Below the pieces are notes generated by a model. It did no database searches. It saw only the letters and a list, made by a program, of their open reading frames with translations, and had not been told where the DNA came from. A stretch of 20,413 bases of DNA from an uncultured Eubacteriales bacterium (lineage in GTDB: Bacteria; Bacillota; Clostridia; Oscillospirales; Acutalibacteraceae): assembly GCA_934615635.1 (NCBI GenBank), contig CAKTTT010000022.1, forward strand, positions 1 through 20,413, written 5' to 3'. This document shows positions 1 through 8,630 of this stretch, piece after piece; position 1 is the first letter of the stretch; the number at the start of each line of letters is the position of its first letter. A program made the translations under genes and the position numbers.

Positions 1-551
1 AAGGAGTACATTCCCAGGGAGATAAGATACCCGACATACCGGTTCCGGCCGGAAACATAATCCACCGTGCGGCCGATCCGCTCCCGCTTTCCATAGGGGA
101 TCTCCTCCCATTTGCGGCCGAAGAGCTCCAGCCTTCCGTCGATATAATCCTCTACCAGGCCGATGGTTTCCTCCTCCATCTTCTCTCCCTGGCTGTTGAT
201 CAACTTGATGCCGTTGTCATAATACGGGTTGTGGCTGGCGGAAATCATGATTCCGCAGTCGAAGCCGTCCACCCGGGCCACATAGGCCACCGAGGGCGTC
301 GTCGTCACATGCAGCAGGTAGGCGTCCGCGCCCGAAGCCGTCAGTCCGGCCACCAGCGTGTATTCGAACATGTAGCTGGAGCGGCGGGTATCCTTGCCGA
401 TGACGATGCGCGGCGCGTTTTCCTCTCCCGCCCGCCTTTTCAGCTCGCTGTAATACCAGCCCAGAAAGCGTCCCACCTTATAGGCGTGATCCGCCGTCAG
501 ATTTTCGTTGGCTTCTCCTCTGAAACCGTCCGTTCCAAAATATCTTCCCAT
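1..551 (-). CDS. glmM: Phosphoglucosamine mutase GlmM, N-terminal part (runs off the left edge)
   Basis: The 183 visible residues are the N-terminal part of an alpha-D-phosphohexomutase. The protein opens with MGRYFGTDGFRG, the usual start of GlmM, and carries the phosphoserine loop ISASHNP at residues 103-109, where Ser106 should be the phosphorylated catalytic residue, followed by YYDNGIK. GlmM converts glucosamine-6-phosphate to glucosamine-1-phosphate in the cytoplasm, for UDP-GlcNAc and peptidoglycan synthesis. The ATG at 551 is preceded by GGGAAGGAAG at a good distance. Domains 2-4 lie outside the window, so a general phosphomannomutase/phosphoglucomutase cannot be fully excluded, but the opening motif favours GlmM. 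It is separated from the glycan locus by a terminator and appears to have its own promoter, so it is probably an unrelated housekeeping gene. Confidence 0.85.
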   Translation of the reverse strand, partial: MGRYFGTDGFRGEANENLTADHAYKVGRFLGWYYSELKRRAGEENAPRIVIGKDTRRSSYMFEYTLVAGLTASGADAYLLHVTTTPSVAYVARVDGFDCGIMISASHNPYYDNGIKLINSQGEKMEEETIGLVEDYIDGRLELFGRKWEEIPYGKRERIGRTVDYVSGRNRYVGYLISLGMYS

Positions 552-736
552 ATTTCGCTTCCTTCCCATCAGGCCCATCGGGAGTGCCGGTTGTCGGACC
601 CGCCGCCCTGCAGCCTTCATCCGCGCAGCCCCCCCTTTACCGGACGCCGCTTCTCGGAGATCTGTAAATTTGTAAAGCGGAAAATCCGCTCATCTCTCCG
701 GCCGATCTTTTTACCGATCCGAGCATATACGGGGAC

Positions 737-745
737 ATTATAGCA
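737..745 (-). promoter_or_regulatory. Extended -10 promoter element, probably for glmM
   Basis: The minus strand reads TATGCTATAAT here: a perfect TATAAT hexamer preceded by TG one base upstream, the extended -10 arrangement. No good TTGACA is seen about 17 bp upstream (the sequence there is near TGGTAA), which is tolerated in extended -10 promoters. It lies in an AT-rich patch in an otherwise GC-rich sequence and points at glmM, giving a leader of about 180 nt. It is a sequence-only call. Confidence 0.5.
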
Positions 746-786
746 TACCAGTCTATAATTTACCATGCCTTTCCTTGTTGAGCAAG

Positions 787-832
787 GGATAAACCGGCAA
801 ACTATCCGGCGATTCCGCCGGTTTTTCTATCC
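787..832 (+). terminator. Hairpin with T-run, terminator-like on the plus strand
   Basis: CCGGCG (806-811) and CGCCGG (816-821) form a perfect 6-bp stem with a 4-nt loop, followed at once by TTTTT. A competing longer stem pairs GGAT-AAACCGGC (787-798) with GCCGGTTT (817-824) and ATCC (829-832). The T-run follows the stem only on the plus strand, although no plus-strand gene is visible upstream. It may block antisense transcription into the PHP gene or be structural. Confidence 0.4.
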
Positions 833-906
833 ATTATCCTCAATATAGCCCCTTTCCCTTTCTTTTATACCTGCGCGGTTTCCCTTTCCCGCAGAAGCGG
901 TTTATC

Positions 907-956
907 ATAGAGCGGAGGCGCGTCGGCGGACCGTCATACGCCCTCTCCGCTCCTAT
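907..956. repeat. Imperfect inverted repeat
   Basis: GAGCGGAG (910-917) is matched by CTCCGCTC (945-952), extended outward by ATAG/CTAT and inward by GGCG/CGCC with bulges. It lies just beyond the terminator of the glycan locus and has no T-run. Role unknown. Confidence 0.35.
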
Positions 957-971
957 AGACCCGCCCACAGC

Positions 972-1002
972 AAAAGGAGGGCCTCCCGGCCCTCCCTTTT
1001 TT
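972..1002 (-). terminator. Bidirectional intrinsic terminator closing the glycan locus
   Basis: A perfect 8-bp GC-rich stem, GGAGGGCC (976-983) and GGCCCTCC (988-995) around the loop TCCC, is flanked by AAAA on the left and C-TTTTTT on the right. Read on the minus strand, the stem is followed by TTTT directly downstream of the PHP-domain gene stop at 1015. The symmetrical A/T flanks would let it act in both directions. It marks the 3' end of the long minus-strand gene block. Confidence 0.85.
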
Positions 1003-1014
1003 CCAAGCAGCATT

Positions 1015-2346
1015 TTATTTTTCCGGATAAACGGCGAAAAAGCCTTCCCTGTGCGTGACGGTCCGGCCGAACAGCTCCCGCAGCCTATCCGCTGCAGCCG
1101 AATCTCCGGCGACCAGCGCCCGCATCAGCCGTCCTTCCTCAAAGCACAGCTCATGATGCAGGGGGAAATAATGCTCATACAGGAACATGGCGTAGCTCGT
1201 CAGCCGGAAGGAGCCGTGAAACCGCGGCTCCTGTCCCGCGTATTCGTCCAGGGGGATGCTGTAGTGGTTTTTCACCGCCTCGATGATCTCCTCCCGGCCG
1301 TTCCCCAGGGCGAACACCAGGGTTTTCCCGGTATCGAAATAGGCCCGGTCCACCGTACCGTGGGAATCGCTGTTCCCCACGGTGGGAATCCGGCAACCCT
1401 TGGTCAGCATATCCTGGTAAAAAGCCACCTGAAGGGTATTTTCATGGTTGGTCAGGCCGCCGACCAGCTCAAAGGCGTCGGCGAAGCCTTGCTCCAGATA
1501 CAGCTGTAGAAGGGCCACGGGAACATTGTACACGTTATCGATCCAGAAAGGATGGCAGAAGATCGCCATCCCCCCCGCCTCATGGATGGCGTCGATAACC
1601 TCCAAACAGGAAGCGTGGATGAAAGGATCCACCCCATCCGGCAGCGGCGGCAGACGGTCCATCCGCCGCTGCACCGCCTCCATCCACTCCGGGCGGGCCG
1701 GTACGATCCAGGGATTGCCGCTAGTTTCCGTCCGGCAGCGAGCGTTTACCGAGAAATCCCCGCCGAAATTCAGAATATGGACCGGATTGCCCGGGGAATG
1801 GACCTCCTCGCCGGGATGGATCTTGAAATCCAGCGGCAGCCCCTCGTAAAAGGAAATTGCCCGCCGGGAGGAATCCATCCGCCCGTGATCGGTGAGACAC
1901 ATAAAGTCGTAGCCCTCCTGCCGGTACATGGCGGCCACGAACTCCGGCGTTTCCACCCCGTCGGAATAGCAGGAGTGGAGGTGGAAATCCCCCAGATAGG
2001 GACGGCGGCGGAACAGATCCTCCTCCAAGGAATAAACAGAGGTCCGCAGGAAGGGGGCCGTTTCCTCTCCCCGATGCAGCCGAATGGAATGCTCCTGCTC
2101 ACCGGTAAAGGTATGCTCAAAGCTCAGGCAGCCCTGTTCCACCACCGCCGTGGTTTCAAAAATGTCCGGTCGGGTGGAGGAACAGGCATCCACGGTCATG
2201 GGCAGAACGGCAATGCGCACCCGCTCCTTCTCCTCCAGACGGATATGGCCGTCCAGCGGCCGGATCCGGATCCGGGTGGGGATTCCCCCCCGCACAATGC
2301 GGGGAGCTACCTCCACAAAATAATCGTCTCGGCTGATGGATAACAT
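1015..2346 (-). CDS. PHP-domain metallohydrolase (CehA/McbA-like)
   Basis: This is a 443-residue protein with an N-terminal beta-rich region (about 1-115) and a PHP domain. The metal-site motifs are all visible: GDFHLHS (119-125, His122/His124), LTDHG (151-155), GEEVH (179-183), CHPFW (His265) and NSDSHG (325-330). PHP proteins are trinuclear-metal phosphoesterases or related hydrolases; the CehA/McbA branch also includes ester and amide hydrolases, so the substrate cannot be read off. There is no signal peptide, so it should be cytoplasmic. The ATG at 2346 has AAGGAGG seven bases upstream. It follows the MFS gene by 24 bp and is the last gene before the terminator, so it probably acts on something that transporter brings in (inference). 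Confidence 0.8.
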   Translation of the reverse strand: MLSISRDDYFVEVAPRIVRGGIPTRIRIRPLDGHIRLEEKERVRIAVLPMTVDACSSTRPDIFETTAVVEQGCLSFEHTFTGEQEHSIRLHRGEETAPFLRTSVYSLEEDLFRRRPYLGDFHLHSCYSDGVETPEFVAAMYRQEGYDFMCLTDHGRMDSSRRAISFYEGLPLDFKIHPGEEVHSPGNPVHILNFGGDFSVNARCRTETSGNPWIVPARPEWMEAVQRRMDRLPPLPDGVDPFIHASCLEVIDAIHEAGGMAIFCHPFWIDNVYNVPVALLQLYLEQGFADAFELVGGLTNHENTLQVAFYQDMLTKGCRIPTVGNSDSHGTVDRAYFDTGKTLVFALGNGREEIIEAVKNHYSIPLDEYAGQEPRFHGSFRLTSYAMFLYEHYFPLHHELCFEEGRLMRALVAGDSAAADRLRELFGRTVTHREGFFAVYPEK

Positions 2347-2370
2347 CGCATTTCCTCCTTTTTATTCCGG

Positions 2371-3618
2371 TTAGGCCCGGCCGGCGTTTCCGGCTTCGGT
2401 AAACCGCCGCCACGGCGGCCGCGCCGCCAGGCAAATAGCGCAGCCCAAAACGCAGAGCCCCGCCAAGACCCAGTTGACCACGCCCCAGCCGTACCGCCCG
2501 GCGATCCAGCCCAAGCCCCAGCCGGACAGCGCGCTGCCCAGATAGGTGAAGGCGTTGGTCAGCCCGGCGATGGTGGAGGTGCGGCCCATAGCGGTGAACT
2601 GCAGGGGAACAAAGCTGATCAGAATCACGTTGGTGCCGGTGACAAAGGTGCTGATGATGGAGAAAAGCACCACCGAAAGCAGGGGGTGAAGGCCGCCCGC
2701 CAGAAGCAGCACCCCCATGCCCGCAACCGCGCCCAAAAACAACAGCGATCCGTTGCGCATATCGTCCCCTTCATGCCCCCTGCTGATCCGCCTGACCAGC
2801 CAGACCGAAAGGGAATTGACCAGCGGCAGGGCGGCGGACAGGAAGATGGAGAGATAGGCCTCCACCTGGAAGGTATCCGAGATCATCTGCGGCACCCAGG
2901 TCATCATCCCGTCCTTCAAAAGCCCCATCAGAAGGATGGCGGCCAGCAGCAGCGGCAGCCCCGAACGCACATAAACCGACAGAAACGCCTCTCCCTTCCT
3001 CGGTGGCGCCCCTCCGGCCGCCCGGTCGGGCATCTGCCCAGATCTCTCCCCTTCCGGAACCCGCGCGGGCGTTTTCCCCGAGGTAAAAGAAACCGCCAGC
3101 CAGCCCAGGGAAGCCACCAGCCCGATGACCGCCGGCACATAAAAGGCCACCCTCCAATCAAACCGGGAGACGAGAAAGGAGGTGAGCAGGTAGGTGCCCG
3201 TCACCCCCAGGGAGGTGGCGTAGGTGAAGGCCAGGATCGACTTGCGCAGCCGGTCCGCCGGCATATAAACGGTCAGCAGCCGCACCATGGGCGCCCAGAT
3301 CAGCGCGCAGAACAGCCCGTTGAGCCCCCAGGCCAACTGCATCTGGAGCAGGCTGCCCGACAGTCCCATCCACAGGTTGCAGCCGGCGGAGCCGGCGCAG
3401 CCCACGAAGATCATGGCCTTAGGGTTCAGCCGGTCCCCCAGCCAGCCGGTAAACAATTGACCGAAACCGTAGGTTACAAAGATGATGGAAGCGATTAGCC
3501 CCAGCAGGGCCGTATCCCAGCCCTGTTTCTGCCCGATGGCCACCATGGATGCCGCATAATTGTAACGGCCGAAATACTGGCTGAAATACACCAGCCAGCC
3601 CATTAGGAACACCTGCAT
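2371..3618 (-). CDS. MFS transporter, organophosphate:phosphate antiporter (OPA/GlpT)-like
   Basis: This 415-residue membrane protein has about twelve hydrophobic segments split by a long hydrophilic central loop (about residues 175-215), the usual MFS 6+6 layout. The opening WLVYFSQYFGRYNYAASM and the following GWLGDRLNPKAM resemble the OPA group (GlpT, UhpT, hexuronate and phosphoglycerate carriers). OPA carriers swap phosphorylated sugars or triose phosphates for phosphate, and related ones take up sugar acids, so the substrate is open. The ATG at 3618 has GGAG six bases upstream; no other start codon is seen between it and an in-frame TAA further up. It sits 43 bp after the lipoprotein gene and 24 bp before the PHP gene. 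Confidence 0.75.
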   Translation of the reverse strand: MQVFLMGWLVYFSQYFGRYNYAASMVAIGQKQGWDTALLGLIASIIFVTYGFGQLFTGWLGDRLNPKAMIFVGCAGSAGCNLWMGLSGSLLQMQLAWGLNGLFCALIWAPMVRLLTVYMPADRLRKSILAFTYATSLGVTGTYLLTSFLVSRFDWRVAFYVPAVIGLVASLGWLAVSFTSGKTPARVPEGERSGQMPDRAAGGAPPRKGEAFLSVYVRSGLPLLLAAILLMGLLKDGMMTWVPQMISDTFQVEAYLSIFLSAALPLVNSLSVWLVRRISRGHEGDDMRNGSLLFLGAVAGMGVLLLAGGLHPLLSVVLFSIISTFVTGTNVILISFVPLQFTAMGRTSTIAGLTNAFTYLGSALSGWGLGWIAGRYGWGVVNWVLAGLCVLGCAICLAARPPWRRFTEAGNAGRA

Positions 3619-3661
3619 ATAGGGCTCCGGCTTCCTCTTGAAAAGCTTGACCGTACCGTCG

Positions 3662-5506
3662 TCACCCCTCTGCCTTTACTTCGTGGAAATAATAGAAATA
3701 GCTCAGACGACCTATGGGCACGCTTTTCCCCGTCACATAGTAGTCCATGATATCCTCCGGCTTCTCCACGCCGTCGGCCACCTTGAAATAGACGCCCAGC
3801 GCGCCGGCGTCGGTCCCCAGAGCGGACAGAGGCACCTCCACCGCCAGTTGGCTGCCGCGCTGGCACAACCGGGCCTCCCCCGCCGCCGTGAGATTTCCCT
3901 TCTCGTCCAGGCGGCTGACGATCCCTTTTTCCCGGTTGACCACATACTGGTAGCCTTCCCAGCCCTCCAAACGCGGCTCGCCCACGCCCAGGAGCAGGTT
4001 CATCCAGTCGGCGCCCTCGCCGGTGATCTCCTTTTCGCAGCTGATGAGAAAATACAAATTCTCCTCGTCATGGGTCACCTTGATCTGCTGGATATTGTTC
4101 CGGGGAGCGGGCGTTTGATAAAGGATCGTCCCGTCCACCGACGTCTCGTTCCTGGCGGAAACCGACTGGGATACCGCTTTGTACGTATTGGTAACCTCGT
4201 CCCATTGGGAGAAATCCCCCTCGATATCGATGGCGCGGCTCACCGGGGCGGCAAAGCCCTCCTTCAGACCCTTGAAGCGGCGGATGTTATCCATCATCTG
4301 CAGATAAAAGGCATCCCCATATCCGCCCTTCATCGGCTCCGCATCCCGGGAGAATTCCTCGTTGAAGCAATCCACGAAATAGATCTTGCCGTTGATGATC
4401 AGCTTCTGCGCCACCCATTCGTTCCAGCCGGTGATGAACACCGTGTTCAGCTTCTCCTTTTCCTTGATGGCGGTATCCCACTGGCTCTGGAAATTGAGGC
4501 CCAGCCGGGACTGCGCCGCGTCGTTGATTCCGGTGGCCACATCGTAGCCGCGGCCGCGGTTGAGGGAACGGTCAAACCAGGAATCGCTGAACGGAAGCTG
4601 GGGATGCTGGGCGATGGACACGTTCATCACCCCGCTGTGGATGGGCTGAGGGTAGGTCCACTCCATCCAAGGATAGCCGTCCTCCCGGTAAGGCTTATTG
4701 GGCCATTGGGACCAGCGGATATCCAGCTTTTCTATCAGGGAATCGGGCAGCTTGGGGATGTAGGAGGGATCATTCGCCTCCTGTACGTCTGTCAGCGCAT
4801 CCGGTATACCGACGATCATCGGCTTTCCCTGAGGGCTATACCACAAATCGGGATACAGATTCTCCGCGTATAGGACCTTCCAGAGATGATCCATGGTGGC
4901 GATGGATTTGGTGTTGGTGTAAAAGGCGATTTGGGGCACATCCCAGCCCGCCTTCTGATACTCGTCCAGCGCCTCCAGCAGCACCTTCCAGGCCGCATCA
5001 TAGGTGTAGGCGTTGGTCGCGTCGCACAGCAGAAAGTCCACCCCGGCGCTGGTAAGCATCTCCACGTGGCGGCGGGCCACCCAGGGGTCGGTGGAAGCAT
5101 AGTAGCCAAACAGCGGCTCCCCCCAATAATGGAAATCCGCCACCGGACTCTCCGGCGTTCCCTGGGTGTTCCACAGCGCGTCCGGGTTTCCCGCCAGCAG
5201 CTTGGTCACATCATGGGTGCTCCTGCTGGATTCCCCGTGCCACAGGAAGAAAAACAACCCCACATCCCGCTCTTCCTCCATACCGGAAACCGGCATGAAG
5301 CTGCGGCCGAAGGAATCCACCCCACAGAGGTAGTTGATCGACGCCGCTCCCTCCGCCTCCTCCGGCGAAGTCACTTCGCCGGAGGAGGAAGCAGGCTGGC
5401 CAGCGGAAGAACCGCCGGAGGAAGCGGGCTGATCCGAGGGGGCGCAGGCGGACAGGGACAGCAGCAGTCCCGCCGTCAGCGCCGTCAGACGCCGCAAATC
5501 ATACAT
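3662..5506 (-). CDS. Lipoprotein with GH99/WbsX-like barrel and CBM9-like domain
   Basis: This 614-residue protein starts with a lipoprotein signal: RR, a hydrophobic core, then the lipobox LSAC with Cys21, followed by a Ser/Gly/Pro/Glu-rich linker to about residue 55. Residues 80-415 look like a (beta/alpha)8 enzyme: DVGLFFFLWHG (81-91), AGVDFLLCDATNAYTYD (154-170) and GWNEW (360-364), where Glu363 matches the NEW motif of GH99 endo-mannosidases and WbsX-like proteins. From about 425 (DIEGDFSQWDEV) to the end it resembles a CBM9-like sugar-binding fold. It would sit on the outer face of the membrane. It is the only visibly exported enzyme of the locus. The ATG at 5506 has AGGGAG seven bases upstream. 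The family call rests on motif memory; the substrate is unknown. Confidence 0.65.
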   Translation of the reverse strand: MYDLRRLTALTAGLLLSLSACAPSDQPASSGGSSAGQPASSSGEVTSPEEAEGAASINYLCGVDSFGRSFMPVSGMEEERDVGLFFFLWHGESSRSTHDVTKLLAGNPDALWNTQGTPESPVADFHYWGEPLFGYYASTDPWVARRHVEMLTSAGVDFLLCDATNAYTYDAAWKVLLEALDEYQKAGWDVPQIAFYTNTKSIATMDHLWKVLYAENLYPDLWYSPQGKPMIVGIPDALTDVQEANDPSYIPKLPDSLIEKLDIRWSQWPNKPYREDGYPWMEWTYPQPIHSGVMNVSIAQHPQLPFSDSWFDRSLNRGRGYDVATGINDAAQSRLGLNFQSQWDTAIKEKEKLNTVFITGWNEWVAQKLIINGKIYFVDCFNEEFSRDAEPMKGGYGDAFYLQMMDNIRRFKGLKEGFAAPVSRAIDIEGDFSQWDEVTNTYKAVSQSVSARNETSVDGTILYQTPAPRNNIQQIKVTHDEENLYFLISCEKEITGEGADWMNLLLGVGEPRLEGWEGYQYVVNREKGIVSRLDEKGNLTAAGEARLCQRGSQLAVEVPLSALGTDAGALGVYFKVADGVEKPEDIMDYYVTGKSVPIGRLSYFYYFHEVKAEG

Positions 5507-5536
5507 ATTGGCTCTCCCTTCTCGGTTGCGTGTATA

Positions 5537-8512
5537 TTACGGACAGGCGCCGAATTCCACAAAGCAGAAATCATCCGACCAGTAGGGCGCGGGCTCATCT
5601 GTCCAGTCCTTGCGGTCGGTAAAGGTGTCCGGCGCCACCAGATAGCTTTCGCCCGCTGCCCGATGATGGGGGCCAAGCCAGTTGCGGTTGCCCGAGCACA
5701 GCTCGATCTCCACCAGGTTTTCTCCATCCCGCAGCAGATCGGTCACCGGCAGCCGGTAGGGCGCAAAGCCCAGGGTGCCCGCCTTCTTCCCGTTGACCCA
5801 CACCGCCGCGGCCGGCGCGTTGAGTATATCCAGCTCCACCACATACTCCGTGTCCGCCTCCCGCCGTACCGTGACCGATTGGGCAAACCGCATCCGGCCG
5901 GCGAAGAACCAGAAGCCGCCGGTGGTGATATCCCGGATATCCACTCCGGATACCGGCGGGGTCAGGCGGAAGGCTCCATGGGTGCGGATAGCCCGGCGTT
6001 TTTCCCGATGGAATTCCCCCTCCAGCGCGACGCCGAAGCCGCCCACCAGATACAGGCTCTCCAGCTCGGTGTCCAGGGTCAGCTTGTTCTTCTCCGACTC
6101 GTGGACATTCTCGCCGAACAGCACGTCGTATACCTTCTGGGACTGCCGGAACTCCCCGCTCACCAGCAGCTCGTTCTCCCCCTCCCGCAGGTAGGGCCGG
6201 ATATCACACAGCCGGAAGGCTGTGTCGCGGAAATACCCCTGGTCGCGGAATGCCACCGGTTGGCCGTTAAGCCGCAGCGTATACCGCTCCGGCGTCTCCA
6301 TTGCCAGGGACAGATCTCCAAAGCCCGCCGCGTCCTCCGCCCGGAACCGGAAGCGCAGCTCCAGCGAACAGGACTGCTGCCGCTCCAGCAGCTCCCGCTG
6401 GAGGAGGATCAACGCCTTCTCCGCCTGCCATTCTCCCGCATCTATCCGATATTCGCAGGCATCCAGGGTCAGCAGGTTCGGCGTGCTTTCTTTCAGCTCA
6501 AAAGCGCCGTCCAGCGGCAGCCGCCGGATCTGCCGGGGCAGTACCGCCCTTTTTTCCCTCTCTCCGGCGGGAACCTCGATCCACAACTGGCTTTCCGCCG
6601 GCGCGAAGGCAGCCGTCCACACCGTGCGGCCCATGGAGGCTTCCGCCGGCTGTTCCCGTTCCTCCGCCCGGGAGCAGTCCAGCTCCAGCAGGGCGATATC
6701 GCCGGATACGCTCAGGCGGCATTCGCCCAGCTCCTCCAGGGAATTGTTCACCACAAAGTACAGCCGACGGCCGTCCGAAAGCCGCCGCACCATGCAGGAA
6801 ATCGCGGGGCATTCCCCGCCGTCCTTCCAGACGCTCAGAGCATGATCCGCGCAGAGCTTTTCCCGCAATTCCCCGTCGGTGCGCAGCGGCTCCACGCAGC
6901 CGGACAGCTCCGCCGCCAGCGGATCCCGCCGGCCGTCGATCTCATGCGGCAGCTCGCCCAGCCCGTACAGCCGGCCGCCGCTGCGGACAAATTCCAGCAG
7001 CAGCTCCGCCACCCGGCGGGGCAGGGTGGCGCAGGGCGGCAGCAGCACCGCCCTGTAGGACATCCGTCCCACCTCCAGCCGGTCGCCCTTGACCCGTCCG
7101 TACCGGCTCATCAGCGTCTCGTCTCCATAATGATGGCCGATATGCAGGCCGTCCAGACGGACAGAGGTCTCTTCGAAGCCCCGGTTCACCGCCATGGCCG
7201 GACCGGGATCCCGCCGGTCGTATACCGCGCTGGCCGCCTGCATCGGCTCCAGCAGCAGTACCACCGCCTCCTCGCTTCCCTGGGCCAGCGCGCTGCCCAG
7301 CCGGGAGAAGGTGTCGTTGAAGCCGGCATATTCGGTAAACCAGGGCTGCTGGATATGGAGGGACGGGGGATAATCCCGTTTCCTGCTTCCCCGCAGGGTG
7401 TAGGCCGCCAGGTGCTGGCAGATCCGGTTGACGCCGTTGACAAACTGCCACTGGGCGATCCGCCGCAGCTCGTTAAAGGATACATCCCACCCGCACAGGG
7501 CGAAGGATTCGGTCAGCGTCCGCTCCTTGCCAAGCTGCGCCGCCGCGCTGCCAAGCTGCTTGGGAATCATCGGGGAGGCGATATCCCTGCCCAGCCAGTC
7601 GATGCCGGGCATATGGAAATAATCGTAGCAGGGCATGGCGCCGCCGGTGCAGGCTAACTGGGAAAAGAGGGAATCCTCCGCCATCACGTGGCCGGTCAAC
7701 TGACAGCCGTGTTCCTCACACCAATCGTATATCTGCTTGAGGAAGCTCTCCCGATACAGCTCCCCCGCCAGGGAGAAGTAACGGATGCGCAGCTCTCTCG
7801 TGCGCTCCCCGTCAAGGAACAGCCAGCCCAGCAGAGGCCGCAGCGCCTCGCCGTACCGGGCCTCGTACGCCTCCTCCAGCACCGGCGACCAGGGGATCAG
7901 CCCGTTGGCGTACTGAGGCTCATCCGTGAAAAATCCTTTGAGCTTTCCGCCGAAATCCGGTCCGAACTCCCGGTGATAGCGTTCGTGCGTCTCCTCCAGA
8001 AAGGCGCGGATCACCTTGGGATCCAGCGCATCGATATAATAGGCGTTAACCGCGCAGGCGACGGCCAAATCTCCGTCGGCGGGGCGGTCGGCCATCATCA
8101 TATCCCCCTCCGCTGTCAGGCGATAGGCTCCCAGCACCTGGACCCCTTCCAGGGAATCCCGGCCCACCGTCAGGGGCTGCAGCCCCTTCTGCTGATATTC
8201 CCAGCCCTTGCGGGGGATCGTCCCGTCGGCAAAGCCGCTGGGCCAACCGTTTTCATCATAGGCCCAGGCCTCCATCTCTCCGGCGGCGTCCAGTCCCGCG
8301 CGGATGGCCTCCATCCATTCCTCTCCCATGTAAGGGGTTTCCAATCCGCCCCGGGCGTGCATGAAATAGCCGCCGATGCCCGCCTTCCGCATCGCTTCGA
8401 TCTGCCGCCGGATTTCCTCCGGCTCCAGCCGATCGTTCCAGCTCCAGAAGGGCAGGCAGGTATGGTCCTTTCTCCCCTCTTCTATAGACTGCCAAATGGC
8501 GTCCCTTTTCAT
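5537..8512 (-). CDS. GH106-like glycoside hydrolase (alpha-L-rhamnosidase family)
   Basis: The protein has 991 residues and no signal peptide. Its N-terminus carries PFWSWNDRLEPEEI (21-34), GIGGYFMHARGGLETPY (45-61) and YDENGWPSGFADG (85-97), the pattern of the large GH106-type family. Further on are GFFTDEPQ (193-200) and TESFALCGWD (334-343), whose acidic residues are candidates for the active site. The C-terminal third has jelly-roll, GH2-like sugar-binding stretches (YTLRLNGQPV, AAVWVNGKKAG and GENLVEIEL). Characterised GH106 enzymes release alpha-L-rhamnose, but many relatives are untested, so the specificity is inferred. The ATG at 8512 follows GGGAGTGA. It lies 118 bp after the GH2 gene, with a hairpin in the gap, and 30 bp before the lipoprotein gene. 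Confidence 0.7.
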   Translation of the reverse strand: MKRDAIWQSIEEGRKDHTCLPFWSWNDRLEPEEIRRQIEAMRKAGIGGYFMHARGGLETPYMGEEWMEAIRAGLDAAGEMEAWAYDENGWPSGFADGTIPRKGWEYQQKGLQPLTVGRDSLEGVQVLGAYRLTAEGDMMMADRPADGDLAVACAVNAYYIDALDPKVIRAFLEETHERYHREFGPDFGGKLKGFFTDEPQYANGLIPWSPVLEEAYEARYGEALRPLLGWLFLDGERTRELRIRYFSLAGELYRESFLKQIYDWCEEHGCQLTGHVMAEDSLFSQLACTGGAMPCYDYFHMPGIDWLGRDIASPMIPKQLGSAAAQLGKERTLTESFALCGWDVSFNELRRIAQWQFVNGVNRICQHLAAYTLRGSRKRDYPPSLHIQQPWFTEYAGFNDTFSRLGSALAQGSEEAVVLLLEPMQAASAVYDRRDPGPAMAVNRGFEETSVRLDGLHIGHHYGDETLMSRYGRVKGDRLEVGRMSYRAVLLPPCATLPRRVAELLLEFVRSGGRLYGLGELPHEIDGRRDPLAAELSGCVEPLRTDGELREKLCADHALSVWKDGGECPAISCMVRRLSDGRRLYFVVNNSLEELGECRLSVSGDIALLELDCSRAEEREQPAEASMGRTVWTAAFAPAESQLWIEVPAGEREKRAVLPRQIRRLPLDGAFELKESTPNLLTLDACEYRIDAGEWQAEKALILLQRELLERQQSCSLELRFRFRAEDAAGFGDLSLAMETPERYTLRLNGQPVAFRDQGYFRDTAFRLCDIRPYLREGENELLVSGEFRQSQKVYDVLFGENVHESEKNKLTLDTELESLYLVGGFGVALEGEFHREKRRAIRTHGAFRLTPPVSGVDIRDITTGGFWFFAGRMRFAQSVTVRREADTEYVVELDILNAPAAAVWVNGKKAGTLGFAPYRLPVTDLLRDGENLVEIELCSGNRNWLGPHHRAAGESYLVAPDTFTDRKDWTDEPAPYWSDDFCFVEFGACP

Positions 8513-8541
8513 CGCTTCACTCCCTTATCGTATACAGGCGC

Positions 8542-8573
8542 CCGGACGCGCCGTTTCTCGCCGCCGCGTCCGG
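8542..8573 (-). other. GC-rich hairpin in the leader of the GH106-like gene
   Basis: CCGGACGCG (8542-8550) and CGCGTCCGG (8565-8573) are perfect 9-nt inverted arms around a 14-nt loop. The stem lies between the GH2 stop and the GH106-like start with no T-run after it on the minus strand, so it is not a standard terminator. A processing or mRNA-stability role is possible. A shorter palindrome, TCGGCC-GCC-GGCCGA, lies beside it at 8594-8608. Confidence 0.45.
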
Positions 8574-8630
8574 ATATCCCATTTTTTCGGCAGTCGGCCG
8601 CCGGCCGATCCCTTTGCCGTACAGATGGTT

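Larger units (their letters stand above)
552..1014. other. Intergenic region between the PHP gene and glmM, no gene seen
   Basis: This 463-bp gap has no convincing coding sequence on either strand; a plus-strand open frame across 231-743 is the antisense shadow of glmM. It holds, from right to left, a bidirectional terminator (972-1002), an imperfect inverted repeat (907-956), a hairpin with a T-run on the plus strand (787-832) and a probable extended -10 promoter element for glmM (737-745). The roughly 180 bases between that element and the glmM start would be its 5' untranslated leader. Confidence 0.7.

Noticed and set aside
231..743. Plus-strand open frame reaching into the glmM leader
   Set aside because: Its first part is antisense to glmM and the rest is low-complexity Arg/Ser/Pro-rich sequence without a family match.
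4886..7657. Long plus-strand open frame of 923 codons
   Set aside because: It is antisense to the GH106-like and lipoprotein genes, which have clear family motifs. Its product is rich in Arg, Gln, His and Pro with no recognisable domain, as expected from the GC-rich third positions of the minus-strand genes.
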